From the NCBI RefSeq assembly GCF_016294135.1, contig NZ_JAEDCO010000009.1, positions 1 through 51,387 of the forward strand: a DNA stretch of 51,387 bases. Reading direction: 5' to 3'. How positions within the stretch are numbered: position 1 is the stretch's first letter; every line of letters starts with the position of its first letter. The notes beneath the pieces were generated by a model that was not told the DNA's origin, ran no database searches, and was given only the letters and a program-made list of their open reading frames with translations. A program made the translations under genes and the position numbers. Shown here piece by piece: positions 25,827 to 33,762 of this stretch. Source of the DNA: Methanobrevibacter ruminantium. GTDB taxonomy: Archaea > Methanobacteriota > Methanobacteria > Methanobacteriales > Methanobacteriaceae.

Positions 25827-26037
25827 ATTAATATTATTGATTAATAAATTATTTTTATTGGAGATTATAAATTTATTAATGATATGTAATTATATACACA
25901 TCGTATAATATTATGTTATGAGAACTTATAAATCTTTCGTTTTAATTTTAGAGGATATAAAAATTAGATATTATTTAAGATATGAAATAATATTTATTTC
26001 ATTAGGGAAATCTTTTGAAAATTAGTTAAGATCATTT

Positions 26038-26271
26038 TTATTTTCTATTTCTATTTGCGTTCAATTCATATCTTTTTGGGCTTCCAACATCTTCATGGGC
26101 CTGATTGATAATGTAAAGGAAAACTCTCTTGTTAAGGTTGTATTTTTTACTGAATTTTTTATAGAGGGCATATTTGCTTCTTCTATTTCCAAAATAGTCT
26201 ATTTTTTCCAAGTATTCCTTTTTGATTTCATCAATTGGACTTGGATCTTCTTGATTGTTTTTGGAGTTCAT
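26038..26271 (-). CDS. Small charged protein of unknown function
   Basis: A 77-residue protein I do not recognise. It is highly charged with an acidic, proline-containing N-terminus (NQEDPSPIDEIKKEY) and a basic body (NRRSKYALYKKFSKKYNLNKR), ending RYELNANRNRK. Predicted mostly helical and soluble; the basic face suggests nucleic acid contact. TGGGGAATTG upstream is a fair ribosome binding site. A 14-base tandem repeat (26289-26335) lies immediately upstream in its promoter region. Isolated between long non-coding stretches, it may be lineage-specific. Its coding status rests on composition and the start site only. Confidence 0.55.
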   Translation of the reverse strand: MNSKNNQEDPSPIDEIKKEYLEKIDYFGNRRSKYALYKKFSKKYNLNKRVFLYIINQAHEDVGSPKRYELNANRNRK

Positions 26272-26631
26272 GATTCAATTCCCCATTTAAAATTAGATTT
26301 TTAAAATTAGATTTTTAAAATTAGATTTTTAAAATAGATAATTATAATATGAATCTATTAATTCTATTAATTAATATGTTTATAAATTATATAAAATTTT
26401 CTTACTATCATAAAAATTTTGCAGATTTAATGAAAATCTGCATAAGAAGTTCATGGAAATTTTATAGGGATTGCATAAGTAATACTAAATATTTATATTT
26501 GAGTAAGTTAAATATTTAATATGTTGTATGAAATATCTTATTTTTTAAAAATCTTCTTTTTAAATTAATATTTCATTAACTTAAAATATTTAATCTATTA
26601 TTTTAACTTTATTGGATTAAGGATTGATTAA
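26272..26631. other. Intergenic region, tandem repeat and hairpin
   Basis: No gene seen. Besides the 14-base tandem repeat at the left, it holds a hairpin GCAGATTT-AATGA-AAATCTGC at about 26422-26442 with flanking TTTT and ATAAG, and A/T-rich TATA-like sequence near 26505-26525 for the transporter gene that follows. Confidence 0.5.
26289..26335. repeat. 14-base tandem repeat, 3.4 copies
   Basis: AAAATTAGATTTTT is repeated exactly at 26289-26302, 26303-26316 and 26317-26330, with a partial fourth. It sits 18 bases upstream of the start of the small minus-strand gene. Confidence 0.9.
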
Positions 26632-27273
26632 ATGGATTTAAATTTTGACTTTACAGAAAAAAGAGTAATACTCACAGTATTCTTCTGTATGGCTTTTACC
26701 ATTGCAAACTTAATTACAGTTAAGATTATTAACATTAATTTCTTAGGTATGGAAACTCCTGCGGGAGTATTGATCTATCCTTTAGTATATATTTTAACTA
26801 ACGTAATTGCTGATGTATATGGTGAAAGAGTTGCACAAAGAACCCTTGCATTAGGTATTGCTGCTGACGTATTATTCGTATTTATGACTACTTTAATATT
26901 ATTCTTGCCATCCCCAGATTTCTTTACTGGTGATGCAGCATTATCCTTTGTATTTACTCAAACCCCAAGAATTCTTGTAGCTTCATACATTAGTTATTTA
27001 ATTGGTAACTTAGTAAATGCAAGGTTGACTACTATTGTAAACAAAGGTAAAAGTTACTCATCTGGTATTAACTTAGCAGTTATTGCATTCAGTCAATTAA
27101 TCGATAACTTTGTTTTTATCGGTTTAGCATTTGTTGGAATGTACTCTGTAGTGGACATTTTAATAATGATCATCACCCATTGGGCACTCAGTTTAGTATG
27201 GACTGTAATTGCACAGCCATTCACTTCAATGACTGTAAGATGGGCTGAAAAAGGAAAACCTGCTGAAGATTAA
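26632..27273 (+). CDS. VUT/YhhQ-family transporter (queuosine precursor type)
   Basis: A 213-residue membrane protein with about six hydrophobic segments and the family core LVYILTNVIADVYGERVAQR near residue 50 (the TNVIxEVYGxK-like motif of YhhQ). PRILVASYISYLIGNLVNAR and FSQLIDNFVFIGLAF also fit. Bacterial members import queuosine precursors such as preQ0. Archaea make archaeosine from preQ0, so salvage of a deazapurine is plausible, but the substrate is inferred from family only. No ribosome binding site stronger than GGAT near the ATG is seen. No archaeosine gene is adjacent. Confidence 0.85.
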   Translation: MDLNFDFTEKRVILTVFFCMAFTIANLITVKIININFLGMETPAGVLIYPLVYILTNVIADVYGERVAQRTLALGIAADVLFVFMTTLILFLPSPDFFTGDAALSFVFTQTPRILVASYISYLIGNLVNARLTTIVNKGKSYSSGINLAVIAFSQLIDNFVFIGLAFVGMYSVVDILIMIITHWALSLVWTVIAQPFTSMTVRWAEKGKPAED

Positions 27274-27492
27274 TTAATTTAAAATTACTTATCAGATGAA
27301 TATTAATTAGTTATATCAAATAAAAAATTAAATTAAAACATTTTTAAAATGTGAATCATTTTGTTTTCACATTTTAATATTTTCTTTTTTTATTGGAATT
27401 ATATGGATTTATTTCTATTTTTCTATGAGGATATTTTTTTTTTATTAGAATTGTTATTAGGCTTTTTTTTAAATATAGGGTTAATGATGTTT

Positions 27493-28044
27493 TTAAATAA
27501 TCATCATCTTTCCTGCATTTGTAAGGTAATATTTTTCATACTGTTTTGTTTGCCCTACCAAACCGTCTTCCATTAGGCTATTGATGTGCTTGTAGACCAT
27601 AGCTCTTGAAATCCCTACATTCTTTCCAATTAGGATAGCGGTTTGCTCAGACTCTTCAAGGGTTTTTAGAATTTTCATTTTTGTTTTAGAGAGGTTTATG
27701 CTTAATTTAGGCATTTGTATCGCTTGGTCATTGAAGCAATAGTAAATGTGGTCTGCCCCTTCCTTATTTGCAACGAAGTTTAAGATGGAACCTATGAAGT
27801 TTCCATCAGTTGCAACAAAGATCTCATTTCCTTCTTCTTTTGAATTTCGAATAATGTATGTTAATTGCTTTGAAGCTTCAATGGCACTTGTTGTGCTGAT
27901 TTTAATGTTTTCCTTCATCATGTACTGGTCAAGCAAGCTTGTTTCATTATAGTTTGTATATACGGATACCAATTTTTCGATTCTATTTTTCATAGCAATA
28001 TCCAAAAGTTCTTTTCCCTTTAGGTTTGAAATCAGGATTCTCAT
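27493..28044 (-). CDS. Winged-helix regulator with N-terminal Rossmann-like (CARF-like?) domain
   Basis: A 183-residue protein with two parts. Residues 1-115 alternate strands and helices (MRILISNLKGKELLDIAMKN, then GNEIFVATDGNFIGSILNFV), resembling a CARF/HFX_2341-type sensor fold. Residues 118-183 are a MarR/ArsR-like winged helix: KTKMKILKTLEESEQTAILI, GISRAMVYKHINSLMEDGLV and the wing KQYEKYYLT. Csa3 CRISPR regulators share this order of domains but are longer, and no CRISPR or cas gene is in the window. GAGGGAATTAT precedes the ATG. A strong inverted repeat at 28150-28198 upstream may be its operator. The CARF identification is tentative; the winged helix is clear. Confidence 0.7.
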   Translation of the reverse strand: MRILISNLKGKELLDIAMKNRIEKLVSVYTNYNETSLLDQYMMKENIKISTTSAIEASKQLTYIIRNSKEEGNEIFVATDGNFIGSILNFVANKEGADHIYYCFNDQAIQMPKLSINLSKTKMKILKTLEESEQTAILIGKNVGISRAMVYKHINSLMEDGLVGQTKQYEKYYLTNAGKMMII

Positions 28045-28149
28045 ATAATTCCCTCATTTTTTTTAAAATTTTAAATTTATTAGTGTTCAAGTTTTAATTC
28101 TATAATTTGTAGTATTGTTTATAAAATTATTATTTTATTTATTATTTTA

Positions 28150-28198
28150 TTCAATTTTAATTGGCACTTTGTTTTCCGACTGGTGCCGATTAATTGAA
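28150..28198. repeat. Extended inverted repeat upstream of the regulator
   Basis: Left arm TTCAATTTTAATTGGCAC (28150-28167) pairs with right arm GTGCCGATTAATTGAA (28183-28198), 16 pairs with one G-T and a two-T bulge, around a 15-base loop (TTTGTTTTCCGACTG). The GC-containing ends in an A/T desert make it unlikely to be chance. Regulator operator, RNA hairpin or terminator are all possible. Confidence 0.65.
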
Positions 28199-28666
28199 AT
28201 TTAAATTATATTTACACATGAAAATTATTTATAAATTTTTTTAAACAATATTTATTTTTTTACTTAATTTTTCTATATTTTCTATTTTTATTGTAAAATT
28301 ATTGATTTTGTTCAAATATTTGTAGAAAAATATTATGATCTAATTTTAAATTTTTCCAATGTTTTTTATGAAATTTCCTATTCTTAAACAATTTTCAGTG
28401 TTGGAAAAATTAGCTTTTTTCCTTAATAATGGCCTATATTTTTTATTATTATTAAACTTTTCGTTTTTGTCTACCTTTAACATTGACTTGTCTATATTTT
28501 ATTTTCGTTAATATTTTTTATTTTAAAGCTTTATTTGAGATATTTTCTATTTCTATTTTTAATTTTTTTAAATAGTTTAAAATTTGTATACCTTAAATAT
28601 TGAATTGTAAATAAAAATTTTTTAAAAATAGGTACCTTTATATTGAATATTATTCAATTTATAATT

Positions 28667-28765
28667 AGGCATAAATCGGAAAAGGTTTTCCCCTATCATT
28701 TATGATGGTGTGATCTTGTCTGGAAATGTCTAAAGATATTATTTAAATTCTTTAAATAATGTTTT
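28667..28765 (+). ncRNA. Candidate structured RNA or attenuated gdhA leader
   Basis: A TATA element (TTTATATT, 28637-28644) predicts a start near 28667. The transcript would fold as CATAAAT (28670-28676) with ATTTATG (28698-28704) enclosing GGAAA/TTTCC, then a GC-rich single-stranded stretch (ATGATGGTGTGATCTTGTCT), and a terminator-like 10-base-pair stem ATTATTTAAA/TTTAAATAAT (28738-28760) followed by GTTTTAC. It starts about 313 bases before the gdhA ATG. It could be a separate small RNA or a leader controlling glutamate dehydrogenase. No known riboswitch class was recognised. Confidence 0.45.
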
Positions 28766-28979
28766 ACTAATAATTAATTTACTAATATTTACTTATATTT
28801 GCTTAGAAATAGCTGAGAATAGTTAAATGTCTTTTGTAGTTAAGTATAGTTAGTTGAAATATAGTTGAATTTTATTAGCTATTTTTAATCAATAATAATT
28901 AATTATTAGTTAATTAATTATTTCAAATTTAAAAATATATTAAATTCATTTTTTTATTTAAACAAATGGAGATTAAATT

Positions 28980-30314
28980 ATGTCCTATGTTGATGAAGTA
29001 ATTGACTTAATTGTTAAAGAGAACCCTGATGAACCTGAGTTTCATCAAGCTGTAAAAGAAGTATTAGAATCTTTAAGAGTCGTAATCGAAGAAAACGAAG
29101 AACAATACAGAAAAGATGCACTTTTAGAAAGATTAGTCAACCCAGAAAGACAAATCAAATTCAGAGTCCCTTGGGTAGACGACAACGGTCAAGTACAAGT
29201 GAACACCGGTTACAGAGTACAATTCAACAGTGCAATTGGACCTTACAAAGGAGGTCTCCGTTTCCACCCTTCCGTAAATGTTGGTATTATTAAATTCTTA
29301 GGATTTGAACAAATCTTCAAAAACTCCTTAACCGGCCTTCCAATTGGTGGAGGTAAAGGAGGATCCAACTTTGACCCTAAAGGAAAATCTGATAGAGAAG
29401 TTATGGCATTCTGTCAAAGCTTTATGACTGAACTCTGCAAATACATTGGTGCTGACACTGACGTTCCTGCTGGAGATATCGGTGTAGGTGGTAGAGAAAT
29501 CGGTTACTTATTCGGCCAATACAAAAGACTCCAAGGTTTATACGAAGGAGTGCTTACTGGTAAAGGATTAACCTTTGGTGGATCTCTTGCAAGAACTGAA
29601 GCAACTGGATATGGTTTATTATACTTCACTAACGCAATGTTAAAAGCAAATGACATCGATATTGCTGGAAAAACCATTGCAGTATCTGGTGCAGGTAACG
29701 TAGCTATTTACGCAATTCAAAAAGCTCAACAATTAGGCGGTAAACCTGTAACCTGTTCCGATTCCACCGGTTGGATTTACGACCCAGAAGGAATCGACGT
29801 AGAATTATTAAAAGAAGTTAAAGAAGTAAGACGTGAAAGATTAACTGCATATGCTGAAGCAAGACCATCCGCTGAATACCACGAAGGTAAAGGTGTATGG
29901 ACTGTAAAATGTGACATTGCTCTTCCATGTGCTACTCAAAATGAATTACAATTAGAAGATGCTAAAACTTTAGTTGCTAACGGAGTAACTGCAGTTGCTG
30001 AAGGTGCAAACATGCCTACTACTATTGAAGCAACCGAATACTTACAAGAAAACGGTGTTTTATTCGCACCAGGTAAAGCTTCCAATGCAGGTGGAGTAGC
30101 TACTTCCGCACTTGAAATGTCTCAAAACTCCCAAAGATTATCCTGGACCTTTGAAGAAGTTGACTCAAAACTCCAAGGAATCATGGAAAACATCTTTGCT
30201 AATGTTGATGCGGCAGCTAAAGATTACGGATTTGAGAAAAACTATGTAGTTGGAGCTAACATTGCTGGATTCTTAAAAGTAGTTGACGCAATGAATGCTC
30301 AAGGAATCGTATAG
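28980..30314 (+). CDS. gdhA: NADP-specific glutamate dehydrogenase
   Basis: Converts 2-oxoglutarate and ammonia to glutamate with NADPH. The 444-residue length and sequence match the hexameric bacterial/fungal class: FRVPWVDDNGQVQVNTGYRV, IGPYKGGLRFHPSVN, LPIGGGKGGSNFDPKGKS with the catalytic Lys, the DVPAGDIGVGGREIGYLFG run and VSGAGNVAIYAIQKAQ as dinucleotide site. Ser in the following CSDSTGW suits NADP. Codon choice (AAC, TTC, GAC, CTC) differs from most neighbours and marks high expression. GGAGAT precedes the ATG. This is a main ammonia-assimilation route at high ammonium; the structured leader upstream may control it. Confidence 0.96.
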   Translation: MSYVDEVIDLIVKENPDEPEFHQAVKEVLESLRVVIEENEEQYRKDALLERLVNPERQIKFRVPWVDDNGQVQVNTGYRVQFNSAIGPYKGGLRFHPSVNVGIIKFLGFEQIFKNSLTGLPIGGGKGGSNFDPKGKSDREVMAFCQSFMTELCKYIGADTDVPAGDIGVGGREIGYLFGQYKRLQGLYEGVLTGKGLTFGGSLARTEATGYGLLYFTNAMLKANDIDIAGKTIAVSGAGNVAIYAIQKAQQLGGKPVTCSDSTGWIYDPEGIDVELLKEVKEVRRERLTAYAEARPSAEYHEGKGVWTVKCDIALPCATQNELQLEDAKTLVANGVTAVAEGANMPTTIEATEYLQENGVLFAPGKASNAGGVATSALEMSQNSQRLSWTFEEVDSKLQGIMENIFANVDAAAKDYGFEKNYVVGANIAGFLKVVDAMNAQGIV

Positions 30315-30484
30315 AACTTCTCTATACTCCCTATTCTTCTTTTTTTTCGAATAGTTTTAAAACTGTTTTTTATTCTTTTTTTATTCTTAATTTATAATCT
30401 ATTTTTCATTATTTCATTTTTTCAATTCTATTAATTTCTTTTTTTTTAAAAATTTTTATATTTTATTAAAACCAATTTATAATT

Positions 30485-31063
30485 ATGTTAGAACTTAATG
30501 AATTATTGGATATTTTCAATGCTGGTGATGCATTGGTTATGGACGTGGAAGCTGCTGATGCATGCAATTATTACAGTATAGAAGCTCAAAAGATCACTTG
30601 TGAATTAAATTATAATTTTCATGATTTTGATGAAAGGAGAGAATTGTTCTCTAAGCTAATCGGTAAGGAACTCGATGAGGAATTTAGGGTTTTCACTCCA
30701 TTTTTCACAGATTTCGGCAAGAACATTCACCTTGGTAAAAATGTCTTTATCAATGCAGGATGCAAGTTCCAAGATCAAGGTGGAATCTATATTGGGGATG
30801 ATGTGTTGATTGGTCATAATGTTGTTATGGCTACATTAAATCATGATGAAAATCCACAGAATCGGGCTAATTTAATTGCAGCTCCAATCAAGATTGGAAA
30901 CAATGTTTGGATTGGTTCAAATGCAACAATTTTGCCTGGAGTTACAATAGGTGACGGTGCAATCATTGCAGCCGGGGCAGTTGTGACAAAAGATGTAGAT
31001 GAATGTTCCATTGTTGCTGGAATTCCTGCTAAATTTATTAGAAAGGTTAAAACAGATGAATAA
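30485..31063 (+). CDS. Sugar O-acetyltransferase, hexapeptide-repeat (Maa/LacA type)
   Basis: A 192-residue left-handed beta-helix acetyltransferase. The short N-terminal helical part is typical of maltose/galactoside acetyltransferases, then hexapeptide turns from about residue 75 (NIHLGKNVFINAGC, IYIGDDVLIGHNVVM), the catalytic-His region LNHDENPQNR, and IKIGNNVWIGSNATILPGVTIGDGAIIAAGAVVTKDV. It transfers acetyl from CoA to a sugar hydroxyl. No ribosome binding site precedes the ATG and a TATA-like TTTTTATATTTTA is centred about 26 bases upstream, so the transcript is probably leaderless. The acceptor sugar is unknown. Confidence 0.88.
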   Translation: MLELNELLDIFNAGDALVMDVEAADACNYYSIEAQKITCELNYNFHDFDERRELFSKLIGKELDEEFRVFTPFFTDFGKNIHLGKNVFINAGCKFQDQGGIYIGDDVLIGHNVVMATLNHDENPQNRANLIAAPIKIGNNVWIGSNATILPGVTIGDGAIIAAGAVVTKDVDECSIVAGIPAKFIRKVKTDE

Positions 31064-31175
31064 TTGATTTCAATTATTCCTAAACCTTATTAAGTAGAAT
31101 AATCTTTTTAATGATTTTGAATATAATAATATTATTATAAATTACTTTTATTCACATTTCAATTAGGTGATTGTT

Positions 31176-31574
31176 TTGACTACATTTGAATCAATAGAAG
31201 AAGCAAGAGAATTTTTCAATGGAGATAAATTTGCAGCAAAATTGGGGATTCAGTTAGATGAGCTTGGAGAGGATTATTGCATTTGCAGTGTAGAGGTCAA
31301 GGAGGATTTCAGAAACGGTTTCGGTGCTGTAATGGGTGGAGCAATTTTCACTCTTGGAGATTTTGCATTTGCAGTGATGTCCAATCAACTGCATAAGTTG
31401 ACAGTAGGTCTTCAAGTAAGCATAAACTATTTAAGCGGAGCAAAAGGAGAAAAGCTTATAGCAAAAGCTACAGTCCGTAAAGATGGGAGAACAACCTCTG
31501 TCATAAATGTTGACATTACAGATGACACAGGTAGGGAAATTGCCCAGTTTGTTGGAACAGGATATAAAATGTAG
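31176..31574 (+). CDS. PaaI-type hotdog-fold thioesterase
   Basis: A 132-residue single hotdog domain. NGFGAVMGGAIFTLGDFAFAV is the conserved helix region with the catalytic Asp of PaaI-type acyl-CoA thioesterases, followed by LQVSINYLSGAKGEKLIAKA and DGRTTSVINVDITDD. It would hydrolyse an acyl- or arylacyl-CoA. The longest frame begins at GTG 31167, but that GTG is part of AGGTGAT, the ribosome binding site, and the first codon at the right distance is TTG at 31176 (ttgACTACATTT). A TTG start is therefore likely. Neighbours give no substrate clue, though an arylacetate-CoA ligase occurs elsewhere in this window. Confidence 0.85.
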   Translation: MTTFESIEEAREFFNGDKFAAKLGIQLDELGEDYCICSVEVKEDFRNGFGAVMGGAIFTLGDFAFAVMSNQLHKLTVGLQVSINYLSGAKGEKLIAKATVRKDGRTTSVINVDITDDTGREIAQFVGTGYKM

Positions 31575-31780
31575 ATTTTTATTAAAAATAAATTTTTCAA
31601 TTAAATATAAATTATTTTTATTAATGGACAATAAATAATATAATTAAGCGATTAATTGATTTTGGTGATAAAATTACAAAAGATCAAAGAAGCAGTTTAA
31701 ACCCATTCACTGGCAAAAGTCATTTTGATATAGTAAATGATGATAAGTTTCTAGAGGATTCCTATAGGCAATATTGCAGT

Positions 31781-32614
31781 ATGGTCCAACAGGCTCAAGT
31801 TCTAGACAATGCGCCTGAAGGTCAATTGGTTAGGGCTGTTGCTGTAAGATTGATTAAGGCAGTGGAAGCATATCTTACACAAATTGGTAGAATGGACTAT
31901 ATTCAAGATTATTATGATTGGGATGTGCATTTATTGGCTGATAAAACAGTAAATGCATTTTGTATGCCTGGTGGAAAAATAGTGATGTTTTCAGGCATTC
32001 TTTCTATTGCAAATGCTGAAGAGAGAATAGCTTTCATTTTAGGTCATGAAATGGCACATGCATTGCTTGACCATTCAAGAACCCGTGCAAGTGTAGAAAG
32101 TGCTAAAAACACTGTTGCAACTGCTGGTTACTTTGGAAGCTTCATTTTAGATATCTTTGGTTTAGGTGCTATAGGAGACATTACAAGAGCATCAATCAAT
32201 GCTGCAAACATCGGGTCTGACTTTTTATTCGTAAAGCCATTCGGAAGAGACCAGGAATTGGAAGCAGACAGACTAGGTATGTTGATCATTCATTGGGCAG
32301 GTTATGACATTAGTGGCATTCCTGCATTTTGGGAAAATATGAGTCAAAGAGGAGGAAATAATTTTGAATTCTTCTCAACACACCCTTCTGATGAAAAAAG
32401 GATTGCAAACATGAAAGCTTTAATCGCTGAGATTGACAGTGATAAGGATTTCACTAAAGGGCCTGTAATCGGTGATGCTAAACCAACAGCAGAATACGGT
32501 AAAGCAAATCCGACTACCCCTAATGCTTCAAAAGCCAATGTATGTCCGAAATGTGGAACTCAAATTGGTTCTGGAGACAATTTCTGTACCAATTGCGGTC
32601 AAAAGATTCAATAA
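31781..32614 (+). CDS. M48 family zinc metallopeptidase with C-terminal zinc ribbon
   Basis: A membrane-associated or cytosolic gluzincin of at least 277 residues. FILGHEMAHALLDHS is the HExxH site, RDQELEADRLGMLII gives the third zinc ligand, and HPSDEKRI is the usual downstream motif. The C-terminus adds a zinc ribbon (CPKCGTQIGSGDNFCTNCG). 31781 is only the first ATG: the same frame is open and coding-like for 36 more codons (ITKDQRSSLNPFTGKSHFDI...), back to an ATT at 31673 preceded by a perfect GGTGAT. No ATG, GTG or TTG exists in that extension. So the true start may be non-standard, or a point mutation or frameshift has altered it. Substrates are unknown. Confidence 0.85.
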   Translation: MVQQAQVLDNAPEGQLVRAVAVRLIKAVEAYLTQIGRMDYIQDYYDWDVHLLADKTVNAFCMPGGKIVMFSGILSIANAEERIAFILGHEMAHALLDHSRTRASVESAKNTVATAGYFGSFILDIFGLGAIGDITRASINAANIGSDFLFVKPFGRDQELEADRLGMLIIHWAGYDISGIPAFWENMSQRGGNNFEFFSTHPSDEKRIANMKALIAEIDSDKDFTKGPVIGDAKPTAEYGKANPTTPNASKANVCPKCGTQIGSGDNFCTNCGQKIQ

Positions 32615-32700
32615 TTTTTAATCTAATTTAAAAAGTTTATTTTTTTAACTTTTTATCTTTTTATTCTTTTTTTTTTAATTTTTCACGTTCTTATAAAAAC

Positions 32701-33654
32701 CTAATCAAACAATTCTTTAATCAAATATCTGCTTTTTTCTTCACTGTTCATGTTCTGTATTTTATAGTAATTCAAGAATCCCTCTTGAATATCATATACA
32801 AAAAACATTTTTCCATTTAATATTCCAATGTCAATTCCTTTAAAGAAGACATATTTTAAGTACAAATTAATCAGTTCCCTAGCTTCAAATTCTCCTTCTA
32901 AGTTTGCAAACAGATTGGATACAAACATGTCATGGGCTGTAAATGTGTCGAAGCGATAATAATTTTGACAAGCTCTCTCGGCATTGTTCAGATTGACTTC
33001 TAGGATATTAAAGAGCTTTTCAAATAACTTGTCATTTATGTTTGAATATTGATTTTTTATCTCATCATCAATTTCCTCATCCTCAAGGAATCTCATTATT
33101 CCATCTTCTTCAATTCTTCTCTTATATATAATTATCTCTTCATTGATGGTGTAATATGAATCCTTGATTTCCTCACAGTTTACATTGATTCCATTCACTT
33201 TCCTTTTTTCCTCATACTTCTTGTTTCTGTAATTCAATTGTCTCGGACTGCTTTCCCTTGTTGATTTTCTGATTTTTATTGGAGGAATTACCTTTTTGAA
33301 GAAATCTATCTTAAAGCTGTATTCTGTGTAGTAATCATAGTTTCTACACAGATATTCATTGTACTTCTCCTTATCTTCCAAGCAATTGTTTAGCTTGATG
33401 ATTTTTCCGACTATGATTCCAAATAGTATTCCTTCCTTGAATATTTCATCATATGCCTGCTTAATTTTCTCTTGAAGCTCATCATATTCGTATCGGATTA
33501 TGTCATTGGATTCAAGCAATATTTCAAGATCCATATTCACATCAATAAGATAATTGTGAATATTGTCTTCAACTCCCATGTTTTTCAATACAGGTTCTGT
33601 TATTTCCAAATGCTTTTCGTAAAGTTCATAGATTTCATTTATTAAATAGCTCAT
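32701..33654 (-). CDS. Unknown protein, paralog A of a tandem pair
   Basis: A 317-residue protein that I cannot assign. Opening MSYLINEIYELYEKH, then EIFKEGILFGIIVGK (residues 70-84), a middle section with IPPIKIRKSTRESSPRQLNY and RRIEEDGIMRFLEDEEID, and KGIDIGILNGKMFFVYDIQE near the C-terminus. The glycine motif GI-x-x-GI-x-x-GK thus occurs twice. The neighbouring gene upstream has the same plan (MIDEIFQEY, EGILLGIGFGK, VEEDGIGRL, MGLDIGIRTG), so the two are diverged tandem duplicates. No signal peptide. I use the ATG at 33654 because GGTGA precedes it by three bases and it aligns with the paralog; the frame extends seven codons further. Confidence 0.75.
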   Translation of the reverse strand: MSYLINEIYELYEKHLEITEPVLKNMGVEDNIHNYLIDVNMDLEILLESNDIIRYEYDELQEKIKQAYDEIFKEGILFGIIVGKIIKLNNCLEDKEKYNEYLCRNYDYYTEYSFKIDFFKKVIPPIKIRKSTRESSPRQLNYRNKKYEEKRKVNGINVNCEEIKDSYYTINEEIIIYKRRIEEDGIMRFLEDEEIDDEIKNQYSNINDKLFEKLFNILEVNLNNAERACQNYYRFDTFTAHDMFVSNLFANLEGEFEARELINLYLKYVFFKGIDIGILNGKMFFVYDIQEGFLNYYKIQNMNSEEKSRYLIKELFD

Positions 33655-33762
33655 GATTTCACCTTTTTGATTCATAAATTCCTTTTATAAACACCCCCAT
33701 GAATCCATAAATCCATTAATTTCATTTATTCCAATTATTCCATTAATTCCATATCCATAGAT

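Larger units (their letters stand above)
25178..26037. other. Gene-poor A/T region with inverted repeats
   Basis: No convincing gene in 860 bases. It holds two widely spaced perfect inverted repeats: AAAGAACATAGTA (25316-25328) with its complement at 25405-25417, and ATAAGAGGATATTT (25673-25686) with its complement at 25813-25826. Also a small hairpin TTGCA-CTTA-TGCAA inside the second, and a nine-base-pair stem ATGAAATAA/TTATTTCAT at 25982-26002 that may terminate the minus-strand gene ending at 26038. A 35-codon frame at 25918-26025 has no ribosome binding site. Confidence 0.5.
28045..28979. other. Long non-coding region between regulator and gdhA
   Basis: No gene seen in 935 bases. Two structured elements stand out and are listed separately: an imperfect inverted repeat at 28150-28198 and a promoter plus structured RNA at 28637-28765. 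The rest is low-complexity A/T with short T runs. The last 200 bases form the immediate upstream region of gdhA with GGAGAT as its ribosome binding site. Confidence 0.6.

Noticed and set aside
25918..26025. A 35-codon plus-strand frame (MRTYKSFVLILEDIKIR...)
   Set aside because: No ribosome binding site, no domain, in A/T-rich DNA where such frames arise by chance.
28667..28765. Fluoride riboswitch upstream of gdhA
   Set aside because: GATGGTGT is reminiscent of its conserved start, but the remaining conserved segments are absent and the gene context does not fit.
31694..31703. TTTAAAC slippery heptamer near the M48 gene start, suggesting programmed frameshifting
   Set aside because: The reading phase of the upstream alternative frame does not match the X XXY YYZ arrangement, and no downstream pseudoknot was evident.
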